A DNA stretch of 64,000 bases, from assembly GCA_024236015.1 (NCBI GenBank), contig JACKLK010000006.1, forward strand, positions 277,561 through 341,560, written 5' to 3'. The DNA is from Rhodoferax sp. Lineage in GTDB: Bacteria; Pseudomonadota; Gammaproteobacteria; Burkholderiales; Burkholderiaceae_C. Shown here in pieces: positions 40,326 to 49,892 of this stretch (the stretch's first letter is position 1; every line of letters begins with the position of its first letter). The notes beneath the pieces are model-generated. The model was given only the letters and a program-made list of their open reading frames with translations. It did not search any database and was not told the origin of the DNA. Made by a program: the position numbers and the translations under genes.

Positions 40326-40353
40326 ATTATAGGGAGACGATCCGGCAAGGCAA
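40326..40353 (-). promoter_or_regulatory. phaP sigma-70 promoter
   Basis: On the minus strand: -35 TTGCCT (40353-40348), 16-bp spacer, -10 TATAAT (40331-40326). The transcript would start near 40319 with a leader of about 80 nt. This is the best -10 in the window. The 344-bp stretch 40241-40584 holds this promoter and its operators; 40390-40584 shows no further element. Confidence 0.85.
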
Positions 40354-40360
40354 GCCTTTT

Positions 40361-40377
40361 TTGTTGCAGCGCAACAT
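40361..40377. promoter_or_regulatory. phaP operator-like repeat, upstream copy
   Basis: TTGTTGCAGCGCAACAT contains the dyad GTTGC-AGC-GCAAC. It lies 7 bp beyond the -35 element, so the two copies bracket the promoter with centres 59 bp apart. Confidence 0.65.
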
Positions 40378-40584
40378 ATTAGACGTCGCGTTCTAGAAGT
40401 GTCCGAGGCCAGGGCGTTTCATCAGCCGGTCATGCCCGTCGGCCTGTTTCGGTCGCAGCCGCTTGCACCCACGTCCGCGCACAGATAACGCATGGGCCAT
40501 CGGCGATACTGTCCGGCCTTGCTGCCGATGGCGTGCCGCCTAGCGTTGCGCGCCGCTCGCAGCCCCATCAGCCGCCCGAGTCCG

Positions 40585-41316
40585 ATGTCGCCAACCTCCT
40601 TGTCTCACGGATCCACCGCCCCGTCGTCCGACGCGATGCATGCCGCGATGGCCACGCGCATGTCGGTGCGTGCCTTCACCCCGCAAGCGGTGGCGCGGGG
40701 CCTGATCGAGCGCATCCTGGTGGACGCTGCCTGCGACAACCTGGGCGCGGCGGCTGCCCCGTGCACGGTCCACGTGCTGCAAGGCCGCAGCCGCCAGGCC
40801 TTGTGCGAACAGGTTTGCGCCGCGCATGACGCCCTGCGCGCCGAGCCGGCATTGCAGGCGCAGTACCCGGAGCCGTACGACTACTACCCGCGCCAGTGGT
40901 TCAGTCCCTACATCGAGCGCCGTCGGGAAAACGGCTGGGGCCTGTACGGGCTGCTGGGCATCGGCCGGGCGGACAAGGACAGGATGCATGCGCAGCACCA
41001 GCGCAACTACCGCTTCTTCGACGCCCCGGTCGGGCTGGTCTTCACGATGGACCGCGCGCTGGGGGCCGAACACCTGCTGTCGTGCGGGCGTTTCCTGCAG
41101 AACGTGATGCTGCATGCGCGCCTGCAGGGCCTGCATACCTGTCCGCAGGCCGCATGGAACCAGTTTGCCGGCATCATCCTGCCACATGTGGGTGCCACGG
41201 CCGACGAAGTCCTGGTCTGCGCGATGGCGCTGGGCCATGCCGATCCCGATGCCGTCGTCAACCGGTTCCACACGCCGCGCCTGCCGGTGCAGGACTTCTG
41301 CCGCACCATGCCGTGA
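40585..41316 (+). CDS. nitroreductase family flavoprotein
   Basis: 243 residues of the FMN-dependent nitroreductase family. Recognisable are the N-terminal MATRMSVRAFTPQAVARGLI with the FMN-phosphate Arg-Ser region, and the C-terminal GLHTCPQAAWNQFAGI and ALGHADPDAVVNRF. Such enzymes reduce nitroaromatics or quinones with NAD(P)H; the natural substrate is unknown. The frame is open to 40492 but the family begins near this ATG. No Shine-Dalgarno is obvious. It converges on the DUF364 gene. Confidence 0.87.
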   Translation: MSPTSLSHGSTAPSSDAMHAAMATRMSVRAFTPQAVARGLIERILVDAACDNLGAAAAPCTVHVLQGRSRQALCEQVCAAHDALRAEPALQAQYPEPYDYYPRQWFSPYIERRRENGWGLYGLLGIGRADKDRMHAQHQRNYRFFDAPVGLVFTMDRALGAEHLLSCGRFLQNVMLHARLQGLHTCPQAAWNQFAGIILPHVGATADEVLVCAMALGHADPDAVVNRFHTPRLPVQDFCRTMP

Positions 41317-41335
41317 ACACCGCGGCCGCCGGCCT

Positions 41336-42220
41336 TCAGGCCCGCGGCGCGAGCAGGCCTTTCCATCCGGGCCAGTCCACGGCCGACAGCGCGAACTTGC
41401 GGGCCGTGCCGCTCCATGAGTCGCCGCTGGCCATGGCCTTGCGAAACCCGTCCCCGTCCACGACCCGGGTGCCGCCCAGCAAGGTCACTCCGCGGGCAAA
41501 CAAGGCGTCCGGCCACAGTCCGGCCGACGGCCCGATGACGGCGAACCGGCGCGCCCGGGGTGCCGCGGCCAGCATCGCGTCCAGCGTGTCGTTGAGCAAC
41601 ATGGTGGACGTCCCGACCACGACATTGCAATGGGCCAGGGCGGCGCGGTCCGTCGTGATCCGCACACCGGGGAAACGCGCCTGCTGTCGGCGCACCATGT
41701 CGTCGCTCAGTTCGACGACCGTCAGTTCCGCCTGCGTGGCCTGCACCTGGCGCACCAGTGGCGGAAAGAAGCCGATCATGCCCAGGTGGTCGCCCGGTTG
41801 CAGTGCGATGTCCCCCAGCGAGTTGTCTGCCGCCGGCGGGTCGTATTGCAGGCGCCGCCAGACCGAGTCGGTCAGCGCATTGATGCAGGCCAGCGCCAGC
41901 GCGCGGTCCAGCCCGTCGTGGGTGGCGAAGCGGCGTGCCAGTTCCAGCGGGCAGCGGCCCCGCAGCGGTTGCGTGCCGGCATGTACGTTGTCGCGGGCCA
42001 TCCACTGGCGCACGGTGTCGCCCAGCAGCAGGTACGACAGGCCGAACGCGCCGTCCTCGAGTTCGATGGCGCAAAACGCCGCGTCGCGCGGCCTGGCCGA
42101 CGGGCTCTGCAGATCGGCAGGCACGTGCAGCCCCGCGATGCGCGGCGGCGGGTGTGCCAGCGCGATCGCGTCGAGTTGGTCTATCAGTTCCTTGGCCAAC
42201 GGTGTTGCAGGGGTGCCCAT
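41336..42220 (-). CDS. DUF4213/DUF364 domain protein
   Basis: 294 residues matching the putative heavy-metal-chelation family: an N-terminal DUF4213 part ([20 protein letters not shown]) and a C-terminal Rossmann-like DUF364 part with [28 protein letters not shown] and [15 protein letters not shown]. Some relatives accompany metal or cofactor uptake; the reaction is unknown. CACAAT ends 8 nt before the ATG. The last 20 bp before its stop face the nitroreductase stop. Confidence 0.82.
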   Translation of the reverse strand: MGTPATPLAKELIDQLDAIALAHPPPRIAGLHVPADLQSPSARPRDAAFCAIELEDGAFGLSYLLLGDTVRQWMARDNVHAGTQPLRGRCPLELARRFATHDGLDRALALACINALTDSVWRRLQYDPPAADNSLGDIALQPGDHLGMIGFFPPLVRQVQATQAELTVVELSDDMVRRQQARFPGVRITTDRAALAHCNVVVGTSTMLLNDTLDAMLAAAPRARRFAVIGPSAGLWPDALFARGVTLLGGTRVVDGDGFRKAMASGDSWSGTARKFALSAVDWPGWKGLLAPRA

Positions 42221-42327
42221 GGCTGCAGATTGTGCCGGCCGGGCGTGGCTGGCGCCTTGACGTCGCGCATGGTCACGTTCTCGTACACTGCCGGAACCGC
42301 CGTTGCCGTCGGGCCCACGCCCTTGCC

Positions 42328-43563
42328 ATGATCATCACCAGTCTTCTCGACACCGACCTGTACAAGTTCACGATGATGCAGGCGGTGCTGCATCAGTTTC
42401 CCGGTGCGCAGGTGGAGTACCGCTTCAAGTGCCGCAATGCCCAGTCCCAGCCCGCGGCGGGTGCGCCGTCCTTCGACCTCGCGCCTTTTGCCGACGAGAT
42501 CCGCGAGGAGATCCGGCTCTTGTGCACCTTGCACTTTCGCGAGCCGGAACTGGCCTACCTGCGCTCGATGCGTTTCATCAAGAGCGACTTCATCGACTTT
42601 CTCGGCCTGTTCTCGCTGAACGAGAAATACATCACCGTCACCAGCCTGCCCACGGGCGAGATCGACATCACGATCCGTGGCCCGTGGCTGCACACCATCC
42701 TGTTCGAGATCCCGGTGCTGGCCATCGTCAACGAGGTGTTCTTCCGCAATACCCGCAACCTGCCGGACCTGGTCGAGGGCCGGCGCCGGCTGGACGAGAA
42801 GATCGAGCAGTTGCGCACGCCGGAACTCTCCGACCTGAAGATCGCGGACTACGGCACGCGGCGGCGCTTCAGCAAGGCCTGGCACGAGGAGGTGTTGCGC
42901 GTGCTGATCGCGCGGCTGGGTACCCACCAGCGGCCCGGTGGCGCGTCGGGCGTGGGCGGGCAGTTTGCCGGCACCAGCAACGTCCTGTTCGCGATGAAGC
43001 TCGGTCTCACGCCGCTGGGCACGATGGCGCACGAGTACCTGCAGGCCTGCCAGGCGCTGGGGCCGCGGCTGCGCGACAGCCAGATCTACGGCCTTGAGAC
43101 CTGGGCCAAGGAATACCGGGGCGACCTGGGCATCGCGCTGAGCGATGTCTACGGCCTCGACGCCTTCCTGCGCGACTTCGACATGTATTTCTGCAAGCTG
43201 TTCGACGGTGCGCGTCACGACAGCGGCGACCCGTTCCAGTGGGGCGAGCGCGTGCTGGCGCACTATGTGCGCAACCGGGTCGACCCGCGCACCAAGACGC
43301 TGATCTTCAGCGACAGCCTGACCGTTCCGCGTACGATCGAGTTGTACCGGCAATTCCACGGCCGTTGCCAGCTGGCGTTCGGCATCGGCACCAACCTGAC
43401 GAACGACCTGGGCTACGAGCCGCTGCAGATCGTCATCAAGATGGTGCGATGCAACGGCCAGCCGGTGGCCAAGTTGTCGGACACTCCCTCCAAGAACATG
43501 TGCGACGACGAGCGTTACCTGGCCTACCTGCGCCAGGTGTTCGAGATTCCCCAGGAGGGTTGA
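42328..43563 (+). CDS. pncB: nicotinate phosphoribosyltransferase
   Basis: First enzyme of NAD salvage from nicotinate, using PRPP and ATP. 411 residues. The N-terminal [20 protein letters not shown] is diagnostic, and the ATP-phosphorylated histidine lies in [11 protein letters not shown]-terminal motifs [15 protein letters not shown] and [12 protein letters not shown] bind PRPP. The open frame extends far upstream but this ATG matches the family start. Monocistronic by appearance, 69 bp before the next gene. Confidence 0.97.
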   Translation: MIITSLLDTDLYKFTMMQAVLHQFPGAQVEYRFKCRNAQSQPAAGAPSFDLAPFADEIREEIRLLCTLHFREPELAYLRSMRFIKSDFIDFLGLFSLNEKYITVTSLPTGEIDITIRGPWLHTILFEIPVLAIVNEVFFRNTRNLPDLVEGRRRLDEKIEQLRTPELSDLKIADYGTRRRFSKAWHEEVLRVLIARLGTHQRPGGASGVGGQFAGTSNVLFAMKLGLTPLGTMAHEYLQACQALGPRLRDSQIYGLETWAKEYRGDLGIALSDVYGLDAFLRDFDMYFCKLFDGARHDSGDPFQWGERVLAHYVRNRVDPRTKTLIFSDSLTVPRTIELYRQFHGRCQLAFGIGTNLTNDLGYEPLQIVIKMVRCNGQPVAKLSDTPSKNMCDDERYLAYLRQVFEIPQEG

Positions 43564-43632
43564 GACGGTCCGGGCAGCACCGCCTGCCGCCGCGCCGCCG
43601 ACGCCTTTCGTTTTCATTTATTTTCATCCGAT

Positions 43633-44619
43633 ATGTCCAGACCCGCCATTGCCATAGCCCGAGCCATCTTTCCCCAGGTTGTCGAACGCCTGCAGAGCCA
43701 TTTCGACGTCGTGACCAACCAGCAGGACACCCTGTTGTCCGGCCCGGAGCTGGCCGCCTTTGCCCGCGGCAAGGCGGGCCTGTTGTGCACGGGCAGCGAA
43801 CGTATCGACCCGGCCCTGCTGGCGGCCTGCCCGGATCTGAAGATCTGCGCCAACATGGCGGTGGGTTACAACAACTTCGACCTGGACGCGATGACCGCCG
43901 CCAGAGTGCTGGCCACCAACACGCCGGACGTGCTGACCGAAACCACCGCCGATTTCGGTTTTGCCTTGCTGATGGCGGCCGCCCGGCGCGTCACCGAGAG
44001 CGAACATTTCCTGCGCGCCGGCCAGTGGACACGCTGGAGCTACGACATGTTCGCCGGGCAGGACGTGCATGGCAGCACGCTGGGCATCATCGGCATGGGC
44101 CGCATCGGCCAGGGCATCGCGCGTCGCGGCGCATTGGGTTTCGGCATGCGCGTGATCTACCACAACCGCAGCCGTCTCGATCCCGCGCTCGAGGCGGACT
44201 GCCAGGCGCAATACGTCTCCAAGGAGGAGTTGCTGCGCACGGCCGACCATGTCGTGCTCGTGGTCCCGTATTCGGCCGCGTCGCACCATACCATCGGCGC
44301 GGCGGAACTGGCGATGATGAAACCGACGGCAGTTCTCGTGAACATCGCGCGCGGCGGCATCGTCGACGACGTCGCGCTGGCGCAGGCCTTGCGTGAACGG
44401 CGCATCGCCGCCGCCGGCCTGGACGTGTTCGAGGGCGAACCGCAGGTGCATCCGGACCTGCTGGCCTTGTCCAACGTGGTGCTGACCCCGCATATCGCCA
44501 GCGCCAGCGTGCCGACACGGCTGGCGATGGCCAACCTGGCAGCCGACAACCTGATCGATTTCCTGGTCCACGGGCGGCCCCGTACCGCTCTGAACGCACA
44601 GGCGCTGGGCCTTGCCTGA
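43633..44619 (+). CDS. 2-hydroxyacid dehydrogenase, glyoxylate/hydroxypyruvate reductase-like
   Basis: 328 residues of the GhrB/GyaR branch. NAD(P) motif GMGRIGQGIARR, Arg in NIARGGIVDD, Glu in LDVFEGEPQVHP and His in LTPHIASAS are the complete catalytic set. Likely reduces glyoxylate or hydroxypyruvate. It has more canonical motifs than the dehydrogenase at the left edge (RGG rather than SRAE). A T-rich stretch (43611-43627) precedes the ATG without a Shine-Dalgarno. Confidence 0.9.
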   Translation: MSRPAIAIARAIFPQVVERLQSHFDVVTNQQDTLLSGPELAAFARGKAGLLCTGSERIDPALLAACPDLKICANMAVGYNNFDLDAMTAARVLATNTPDVLTETTADFGFALLMAAARRVTESEHFLRAGQWTRWSYDMFAGQDVHGSTLGIIGMGRIGQGIARRGALGFGMRVIYHNRSRLDPALEADCQAQYVSKEELLRTADHVVLVVPYSAASHHTIGAAELAMMKPTAVLVNIARGGIVDDVALAQALRERRIAAAGLDVFEGEPQVHPDLLALSNVVLTPHIASASVPTRLAMANLAADNLIDFLVHGRPRTALNAQALGLA

Positions 44620-44685
44620 TCGCGCCATGTCGCACACCGCCATCGACTGGCCCGCGCGGTTCGCCATCGGGAGAATGCCGCACCC

Positions 44686-46101
44686 ATGACGGACCTGCTG
44701 GCCACGCTGCAGATCGAGCCCTGGTGGATCCTGCTCGCGCTCGCAGTCAATGGCGTGCTGCTGCTGTGCTTGCTGGCGCGCCCGGGAACCCGCGCGCTGC
44801 GCGAGACCGTGTCCAGCGGCCATGCCCAGCTGAGCGACGCGATGCGCGCCCAAACCGCCCGGGTGGACCAGCTCGAACGCGCACTGGCGCACGAGATCAC
44901 CGAGTCCTCGCGCGACGCGCGTCAGGAGCTGGCCCAGACCATCACCCTGTTCCAGCAGACGCTGCTGGCGCAAGGTGCGCAGTCCACCCGCACGCAGAAC
45001 GCCCAGATCGATGCGTTCGGGCAGCAGCTGACCTTGCTGCAGCGCGGCCTGTCCGACACGCTGGCGACCCAGCTGCACCAGCTCGGCGAGAGCAACTCGC
45101 GCCGCCTGGCCGAGGTGCGCCAGACGCTGGAGGCCCAGCTTGCGCAGCTGCAGGCCAGCAACGCGGCCCGGCTCGAGGAGATGCGCGCCACTGTCGACGA
45201 GAAGTTGCAGGCCACGCTGCATGCCCGGCTCGGCGAGAGTTTCAAGCAGGTGGCCGACCGGCTGGAGCAGGTGCACAAGGGCCTGGGCGAGATGCAGACG
45301 CTGGCGCAGGGCGTGGGCGACCTCAAGCACCTGCTGACCAACGTGAAGACCCGCGGCATCTTCGGCGAGGCCCAGCTCGAGGCCTTGTTGCAGCAGGTGT
45401 TCGTGGCCGACCAGTATGCGAGCCAGGTGGCCACGCGTCCCGGCTCGAAAGCGGTGGTGGACTTCGCGATCCGGCTGCCCGGCCCGGGGTCGGGCGAGCA
45501 AGCGCTGTGGCTGCCGATCGACGCCAAGTTCCCGAACGAGGACTACGAACGCCTGCTCGACGCGCAGGGGCGCGCGGATGCCGCGGGTGCCGAGCAGGCG
45601 GGCCGGGCGCTGGAAGCGCGCATCCGGCTCGAGGCGCGCTCCATGTCGGAGAAATACATCGAGCCGCCGCATACGACCGACTTCGCCATCCTGTTCCTGC
45701 CCACCGAAGGCCTGTATGCCGAGGTGTTGCGCCGTCCCGGCCTGATGGAAGCGCTGCAGCGCGAGCATCGCATCACGCTGGCCGGGCCGACCACCTTGCT
45801 GGCCATGCTGGGCGCGTTGCAGATGGGGTTCCGCACGCTGGCGCTGGAGCAACGTGCCAGCGAGGTCTGGCGGGTGCTGGGCGCGGTCAAGACCGAGTTC
45901 GGCAAGTTCGGCGATGTGCTGGCGCGGGTCAAGAGCCAGACCGAGACGGTGCTCAAGACCATCGATTCGGCGCGGACCCGCAGCCGCGCCATGGACCGGG
46001 CGCTGCGCCAGGTCGAGTCCTTGCCCGAGCCCCAGTCCGCCGCCGTGTTGCCGCAGGCGGCGGATGCCGACGACGGCACCGACCCCGATGCGATCCGCTG
46101 A
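44686..46101 (+). CDS. rmuC: RmuC family DNA recombination protein
   Basis: 471 residues: an N-terminal membrane helix (WWILLALAVNGVLLLCLLA), a long coiled coil (about 35-220) and the RmuC nuclease-like domain with TRGIFGEAQLEALLQQVF and the WLPIDAKFPNEDYERLL motif. In E. coli rmuC limits inversions at repeats; relatives have been linked to defence. The stop lies 14 bp inside the following MFS gene. Confidence 0.93.
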   Translation: MTDLLATLQIEPWWILLALAVNGVLLLCLLARPGTRALRETVSSGHAQLSDAMRAQTARVDQLERALAHEITESSRDARQELAQTITLFQQTLLAQGAQSTRTQNAQIDAFGQQLTLLQRGLSDTLATQLHQLGESNSRRLAEVRQTLEAQLAQLQASNAARLEEMRATVDEKLQATLHARLGESFKQVADRLEQVHKGLGEMQTLAQGVGDLKHLLTNVKTRGIFGEAQLEALLQQVFVADQYASQVATRPGSKAVVDFAIRLPGPGSGEQALWLPIDAKFPNEDYERLLDAQGRADAAGAEQAGRALEARIRLEARSMSEKYIEPPHTTDFAILFLPTEGLYAEVLRRPGLMEALQREHRITLAGPTTLLAMLGALQMGFRTLALEQRASEVWRVLGAVKTEFGKFGDVLARVKSQTETVLKTIDSARTRSRAMDRALRQVESLPEPQSAAVLPQAADADDGTDPDAIR

Positions 46102-47314
46102 ACTGGCGCGGCTGATCAGCGGCCACATCTGCCTGCACGCATGCATGGCCGGCACGCGCATGGCCGCGCCGCTGCTCGCCTTGCGCGATGGCCACAGTGC
46201 GATGAACGTCGGTGTGCTGCTGGCCTTGTTCGCGCTGGCGCCGGTGTTCCTGGCCCTGCCGGCCGGTCGTTTTGCCGACCGCCATGGACTCAAGCGACCG
46301 ATGCGCATCGCGGTCACGGTGGCCGCGCTGGGCGCCGGGCTCGCCGTGCTGTTCCCGATCTTCCCGGTGTTGTGCCTGAGCGCCTTGATGACCGGTGGCG
46401 CGACCGGCGCCGCGTCGATCTCGCTGCAGCGCCACGTCGGCCGTGCGGCGGCCGGGCCGACCGAACTCAAGCGGGTGTTCAGCTGGCTGGCCATCGGTCC
46501 GGCGGCTTCGAACTTCGTCGGGCCGCTGGCGGCGGGACTGATGATCGACTATGCCGGCACGGGCGCCGGCGACACGCTGGGGTTTCGTGCCGCATTCCTG
46601 CTGATGGCCGCATTGCCGCTGGTGACCTGGCTCTGGATCCGTCGCGTGCACGACCTGGACCCGGTGCGGCCCGTGGCCGGCGCTCCCGCCACACGGGCCT
46701 GGGACCTGCTGCGCGAACCGATGATGCGCCGGCTGATCCTGGTCAATTGGTGCCTGTCCTCCTGCTGGGACGTGCACCTGTTCGCAGTGCCCTTGATCGG
46801 CCACGAGCGCGGCTTCAACGCCTCGGTGATCGGCGCCATCCTGGGCGGTTTCGCCATAGCAGCGGCCGTGATCCGGATCGTCATGCCCGTGTTCGCGGCG
46901 CGCCTGCGCGAGAACGCCGTCATCGCCAGTGCGATGCTGACCACGGCGGCCGTGTTTGCGGTCTATCCGTTCATGTCCGGCGCATGGGCCATGGGAGCGT
47001 GTTCGGTGGTGCTGGGGCTGGCGCTCGGATCGGTGCAGCCGATGGTCATGAGCACCTTGCACCAGATCACGCCGGACGCGCGCCATGGCGAGGCGCTGGG
47101 CCTGCGGCTGATGACGATCAACGCCTCAAGCGTCGCGATGCCGCTGTTCTTCGGCAGCCTGGGCGCCGTGGTGGGGGTGTCGGCGCTGTTCTGGGCCGTG
47201 GGACTGGTGGTCGGCGCCAGTTCCCGGCTGGCATTCGGGCTGCGGGTGCCGACGGACGCGGTCCACCCGGTCGCCACGGTGGCGAGCACCGTTACAGATC
47301 GTAGAAACCCTTGA
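46088..47314 (+). CDS. MFS transporter
   Basis: 408 residues with about 12 hydrophobic segments. The loop motif after helix 2 reads GRFADRHGLKRPMRI, the family-wide G-x3-D-R-x-G-R-[RK]-like element. The substrate is unknown. The ATG lies 14 bp before the rmuC stop in another frame, and the 3' end overlaps the convergent LOG gene by 23 bp. The exporter class is likely, but neighbours give no hint of a ligand. Confidence 0.88.
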   Translation: MRSAELARLISGHICLHACMAGTRMAAPLLALRDGHSAMNVGVLLALFALAPVFLALPAGRFADRHGLKRPMRIAVTVAALGAGLAVLFPIFPVLCLSALMTGGATGAASISLQRHVGRAAAGPTELKRVFSWLAIGPAASNFVGPLAAGLMIDYAGTGAGDTLGFRAAFLLMAALPLVTWLWIRRVHDLDPVRPVAGAPATRAWDLLREPMMRRLILVNWCLSSCWDVHLFAVPLIGHERGFNASVIGAILGGFAIAAAVIRIVMPVFAARLRENAVIASAMLTTAAVFAVYPFMSGAWAMGACSVVLGLALGSVQPMVMSTLHQITPDARHGEALGLRLMTINASSVAMPLFFGSLGAVVGVSALFWAVGLVVGASSRLAFGLRVPTDAVHPVATVASTVTDRRNP

Positions 47315-48155
47315 TGGTGCTCCAGATCGCCTCGGGCGTGTCGACGCAGGTGAACAGTTCCAGGTCCTTCGGCGATATCGCGCCCATCTCCACCAGCACG
47401 TCGAAATTGATCAGCCGCTGCCAGTAATCCGAGCCGCACAACACGATCGGCACCGGCTTGGCCTTGCCGGTCTGCACCAGTGTGAGCACCTCGAACAACT
47501 CGTCGAGCGTGCCGAACCCACCCGGGAAAGCCACCAGTGCCTTGGCGCGCATCATGAAATGCATCTTGCGCAGCGCGAAATAGTGGAACTTGAAGCTCAG
47601 TGACGGCGTGACATAAGGGTTGGCCTGCTGCTCGTGCGGCAGCGCGATGTTCAGGCCGACCGTGGCCGCGCCTTGCTCGTGGGCGCCGCGATTGGCCGCC
47701 TCCATGATGCCGGGACCGCCGCCGGTGGCGATATAGATGCGTTCGGATGCCGGTTTGCCGGCGCTGTACCTGGCCACCAGGGCGCCGAACTGCCGGGCCT
47801 GGTCGTAATACCCGGCGTTGCGGACATCGCGTTCGGCTGCCACCACGGCCTGCGCGTCGCCGGCTGCCTGAGCCGCCTTCAGGGCCGCCTGCGCGTCTTC
47901 CGGTGCGGGAAAACGTGCGCTGCCGTAGACGACGATGGTGTTCTCGATGCCAGCCGCGGTCTGGTCGAGGTCGGGCTTGAGCAGCTCGAGCTGAAACCGG
48001 ATGCCGCGGGTTTCGCGCCGCAGCAGGAACTCCGGGTCGGCGAATGCGAGCCGGTAGGCGTCGGCCTCCAGCGGATTGCCCTGGTCGGCGTAGTTCTGCA
48101 GTTCGGCCCAGGCATCGGCCAGCCGGCGTTCGGTGAGTCGTTGGTGTTGTTCCAT
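47292..48155 (-). CDS. LOG family protein (TIGR00730 type)
   Basis: 287 residues (MEQHQRLTERRL) or 290 if begun at 48164 (MDAMEQHQ). LOG proteins cleave cytokinin nucleotides or, more generally, hydrolyse nucleoside 5'-monophosphates to base and ribose phosphate. Signature motifs ATGGGPGIMEAAN and FPGGFGTLDELFE are intact. I prefer 48155 because CACAAT lies 7 nt upstream of it and would overlap the region of the other start. Homologues more often begin near MDA, so both remain possible. Confidence 0.9.
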   Translation of the reverse strand: MEQHQRLTERRLADAWAELQNYADQGNPLEADAYRLAFADPEFLLRRETRGIRFQLELLKPDLDQTAAGIENTIVVYGSARFPAPEDAQAALKAAQAAGDAQAVVAAERDVRNAGYYDQARQFGALVARYSAGKPASERIYIATGGGPGIMEAANRGAHEQGAATVGLNIALPHEQQANPYVTPSLSFKFHYFALRKMHFMMRAKALVAFPGGFGTLDELFEVLTLVQTGKAKPVPIVLCGSDYWQRLINFDVLVEMGAISPKDLELFTCVDTPEAIWSTIKGFYDL

Positions 48156-48412
48156 GGCATCCATTGTGCGGTATTGCGGTGACGCGGATTGTGCCGTGGC
48201 CTTGCGCCGGCCATGCCGTTCGGACCGCCCGGTGGCGTGGCGCCACAAGGTGGCCCGATGCGACCGGGTTGACCCACGATGCGACGCGGCCGCGCATCAA
48301 TCCCGTTGGCTTGCGCTCGATCAATACACGCAGGGGACGGCGGCAAAGAATGGGGCATGCGACAACGGCCGGCGCAGGGATCGGCCGCGGTTTCAAGAAG
48401 GAGGCAATCACC

Positions 48413-49795
48413 ATGGCACTACACGTTCGTTCTGCGTTCTTGCGCCACATCACCTGCGGCGCTGCGTTGCTGGTGGCCGGCACGGCCCATGCCGCCGGCT
48501 TCCAGCTCAACGAGACCTCCGCGTCCGGGCTCGGCACCGCGTTTGCCGGCGGCGCCGCCGAGGCGGCCGATGCCAGCATCCTGTGGTCCAACGTGGCCGG
48601 CATGACGCGTATCGGCGAGAGCCAGGTTTCCGGTACGCTGCACCTGATCACGCCTTCGCTGAAGTTCCGCAATGCCGGGTCGCTGGCCGCGACCGGACAA
48701 GGCTTGGGCGGTTCGGGTGGAGACGCCGGTGGCACCGTCCCCGTGCCGAATGCCTATGTCACCAAGTCGCTGGACAACGGCCTGTCGATCGGCCTGGGCG
48801 TGACCGCGCCCTGGGGACTGGTCACCGAATACGACGACGGCTGGACGGGGCGCTTCCAGGCGATCAAGTCCAGCATCGAGACCATCAACGTCAATCCGGG
48901 CCTGGCATGGAAGGCCTCGGACCGTTTTTCCGTCGGACTGGGCCTGAACGTGCAGCACATCAAGGCCGAGTTCACGAACCAGGTCAACTACGCGGGAGCC
49001 TTGCTCAATGCCGCGGTGCTCAATGGCGTCGTGCCCGGGTCGGCACAGTTCAATGCACTTGCCGCGGCTGCCAGCGGGCTGGAATCGAGCGCCACGGTCA
49101 AGGGCTCGGATACCGCGTACGGCTGGAATGCGGGACTGATGTACGAGGTCGACGACCGTACGCGCATCGGTGTCGGCTACCGGTCCAGCATCAGGTACCG
49201 CGTCAGCGGCACCGCGCGTTTCGCCAATCCGGCGGTGGGCGCGCCATTGGCGGCGCTGGCCGCCGGTGTCAATGCGGCGGCCCTGTATGACACCCGCATC
49301 ACGTCCGACGTGGAGATTCCCGCCGTCCTGAACCTGTCGTATTTCACCCGGCTCGACGAGCGCTGGGACCTGATGGCCGATGCGCAGTGGACACAATGGT
49401 CCACGGTCCAGAACCTGACCTTCGTGCGCGCCGACGGCACGGTGCTGCAGAACACGCCGGAGAACTTCAAGAACACCTGGAAGCTGGCGATCGGTGCGAA
49501 CTACCGCTACAACCCGCAGTGGACCCTGCGCGGCGGCATTGCGTTCGACAAGTCGCCGGTGCAGCGTGCATTCCTGACACCGCGCCTGCCCGACGGAGAC
49601 CGCACCTGGCTCACACTGGGTGCGCGTTATGCGCCCAATCCGAAACTCACCGTCGATGTCGGCGCCGCGTATATCTTCGTCAAGAAGACGAGCATCGACA
49701 CCGATGCCGGATCGACGGCAGCCAATGGGCTGATCAACGGCCATTACGACAGCCGGACCGTGATTCTGTCGGCCCAGCTGAACTACGCCTTCTGA
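48413..49795 (+). CDS. FadL/TodX-type outer membrane transport protein
   Basis: 460-residue outer-membrane beta-barrel for hydrophobic compounds such as long-chain fatty acids. The signal peptide ends TAHA, and the mature protein begins AGFQLNETSASGLGTAFAGG, the family N-terminus with the hatch region. The barrel ends with the aromatic SAQLNYAF. AGAAGGAGG before the ATG is the strongest Shine-Dalgarno in the window. 48169-48412 shows no further gene. Confidence 0.92.
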   Translation: MALHVRSAFLRHITCGAALLVAGTAHAAGFQLNETSASGLGTAFAGGAAEAADASILWSNVAGMTRIGESQVSGTLHLITPSLKFRNAGSLAATGQGLGGSGGDAGGTVPVPNAYVTKSLDNGLSIGLGVTAPWGLVTEYDDGWTGRFQAIKSSIETINVNPGLAWKASDRFSVGLGLNVQHIKAEFTNQVNYAGALLNAAVLNGVVPGSAQFNALAAAASGLESSATVKGSDTAYGWNAGLMYEVDDRTRIGVGYRSSIRYRVSGTARFANPAVGAPLAALAAGVNAAALYDTRITSDVEIPAVLNLSYFTRLDERWDLMADAQWTQWSTVQNLTFVRADGTVLQNTPENFKNTWKLAIGANYRYNPQWTLRGGIAFDKSPVQRAFLTPRLPDGDRTWLTLGARYAPNPKLTVDVGAAYIFVKKTSIDTDAGSTAANGLINGHYDSRTVILSAQLNYAF

Positions 49796-49892
49796 GCCGG
49801 CGCCGGTCGCCAGACCGGCCCGCAACGCACTAGACTGGAGCCGACCGATGATCGCCCGGCGCGTGTGGCCGCAGGGCACGGTGGGAGGCTGC

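Noticed and set aside
43624..46494. A 956-codon open frame on the minus strand across the dehydrogenase and rmuC genes
   Set aside because: Spans two clear + strand genes and reads as His/Gln/Arg-rich low-complexity sequence typical of antisense frames.
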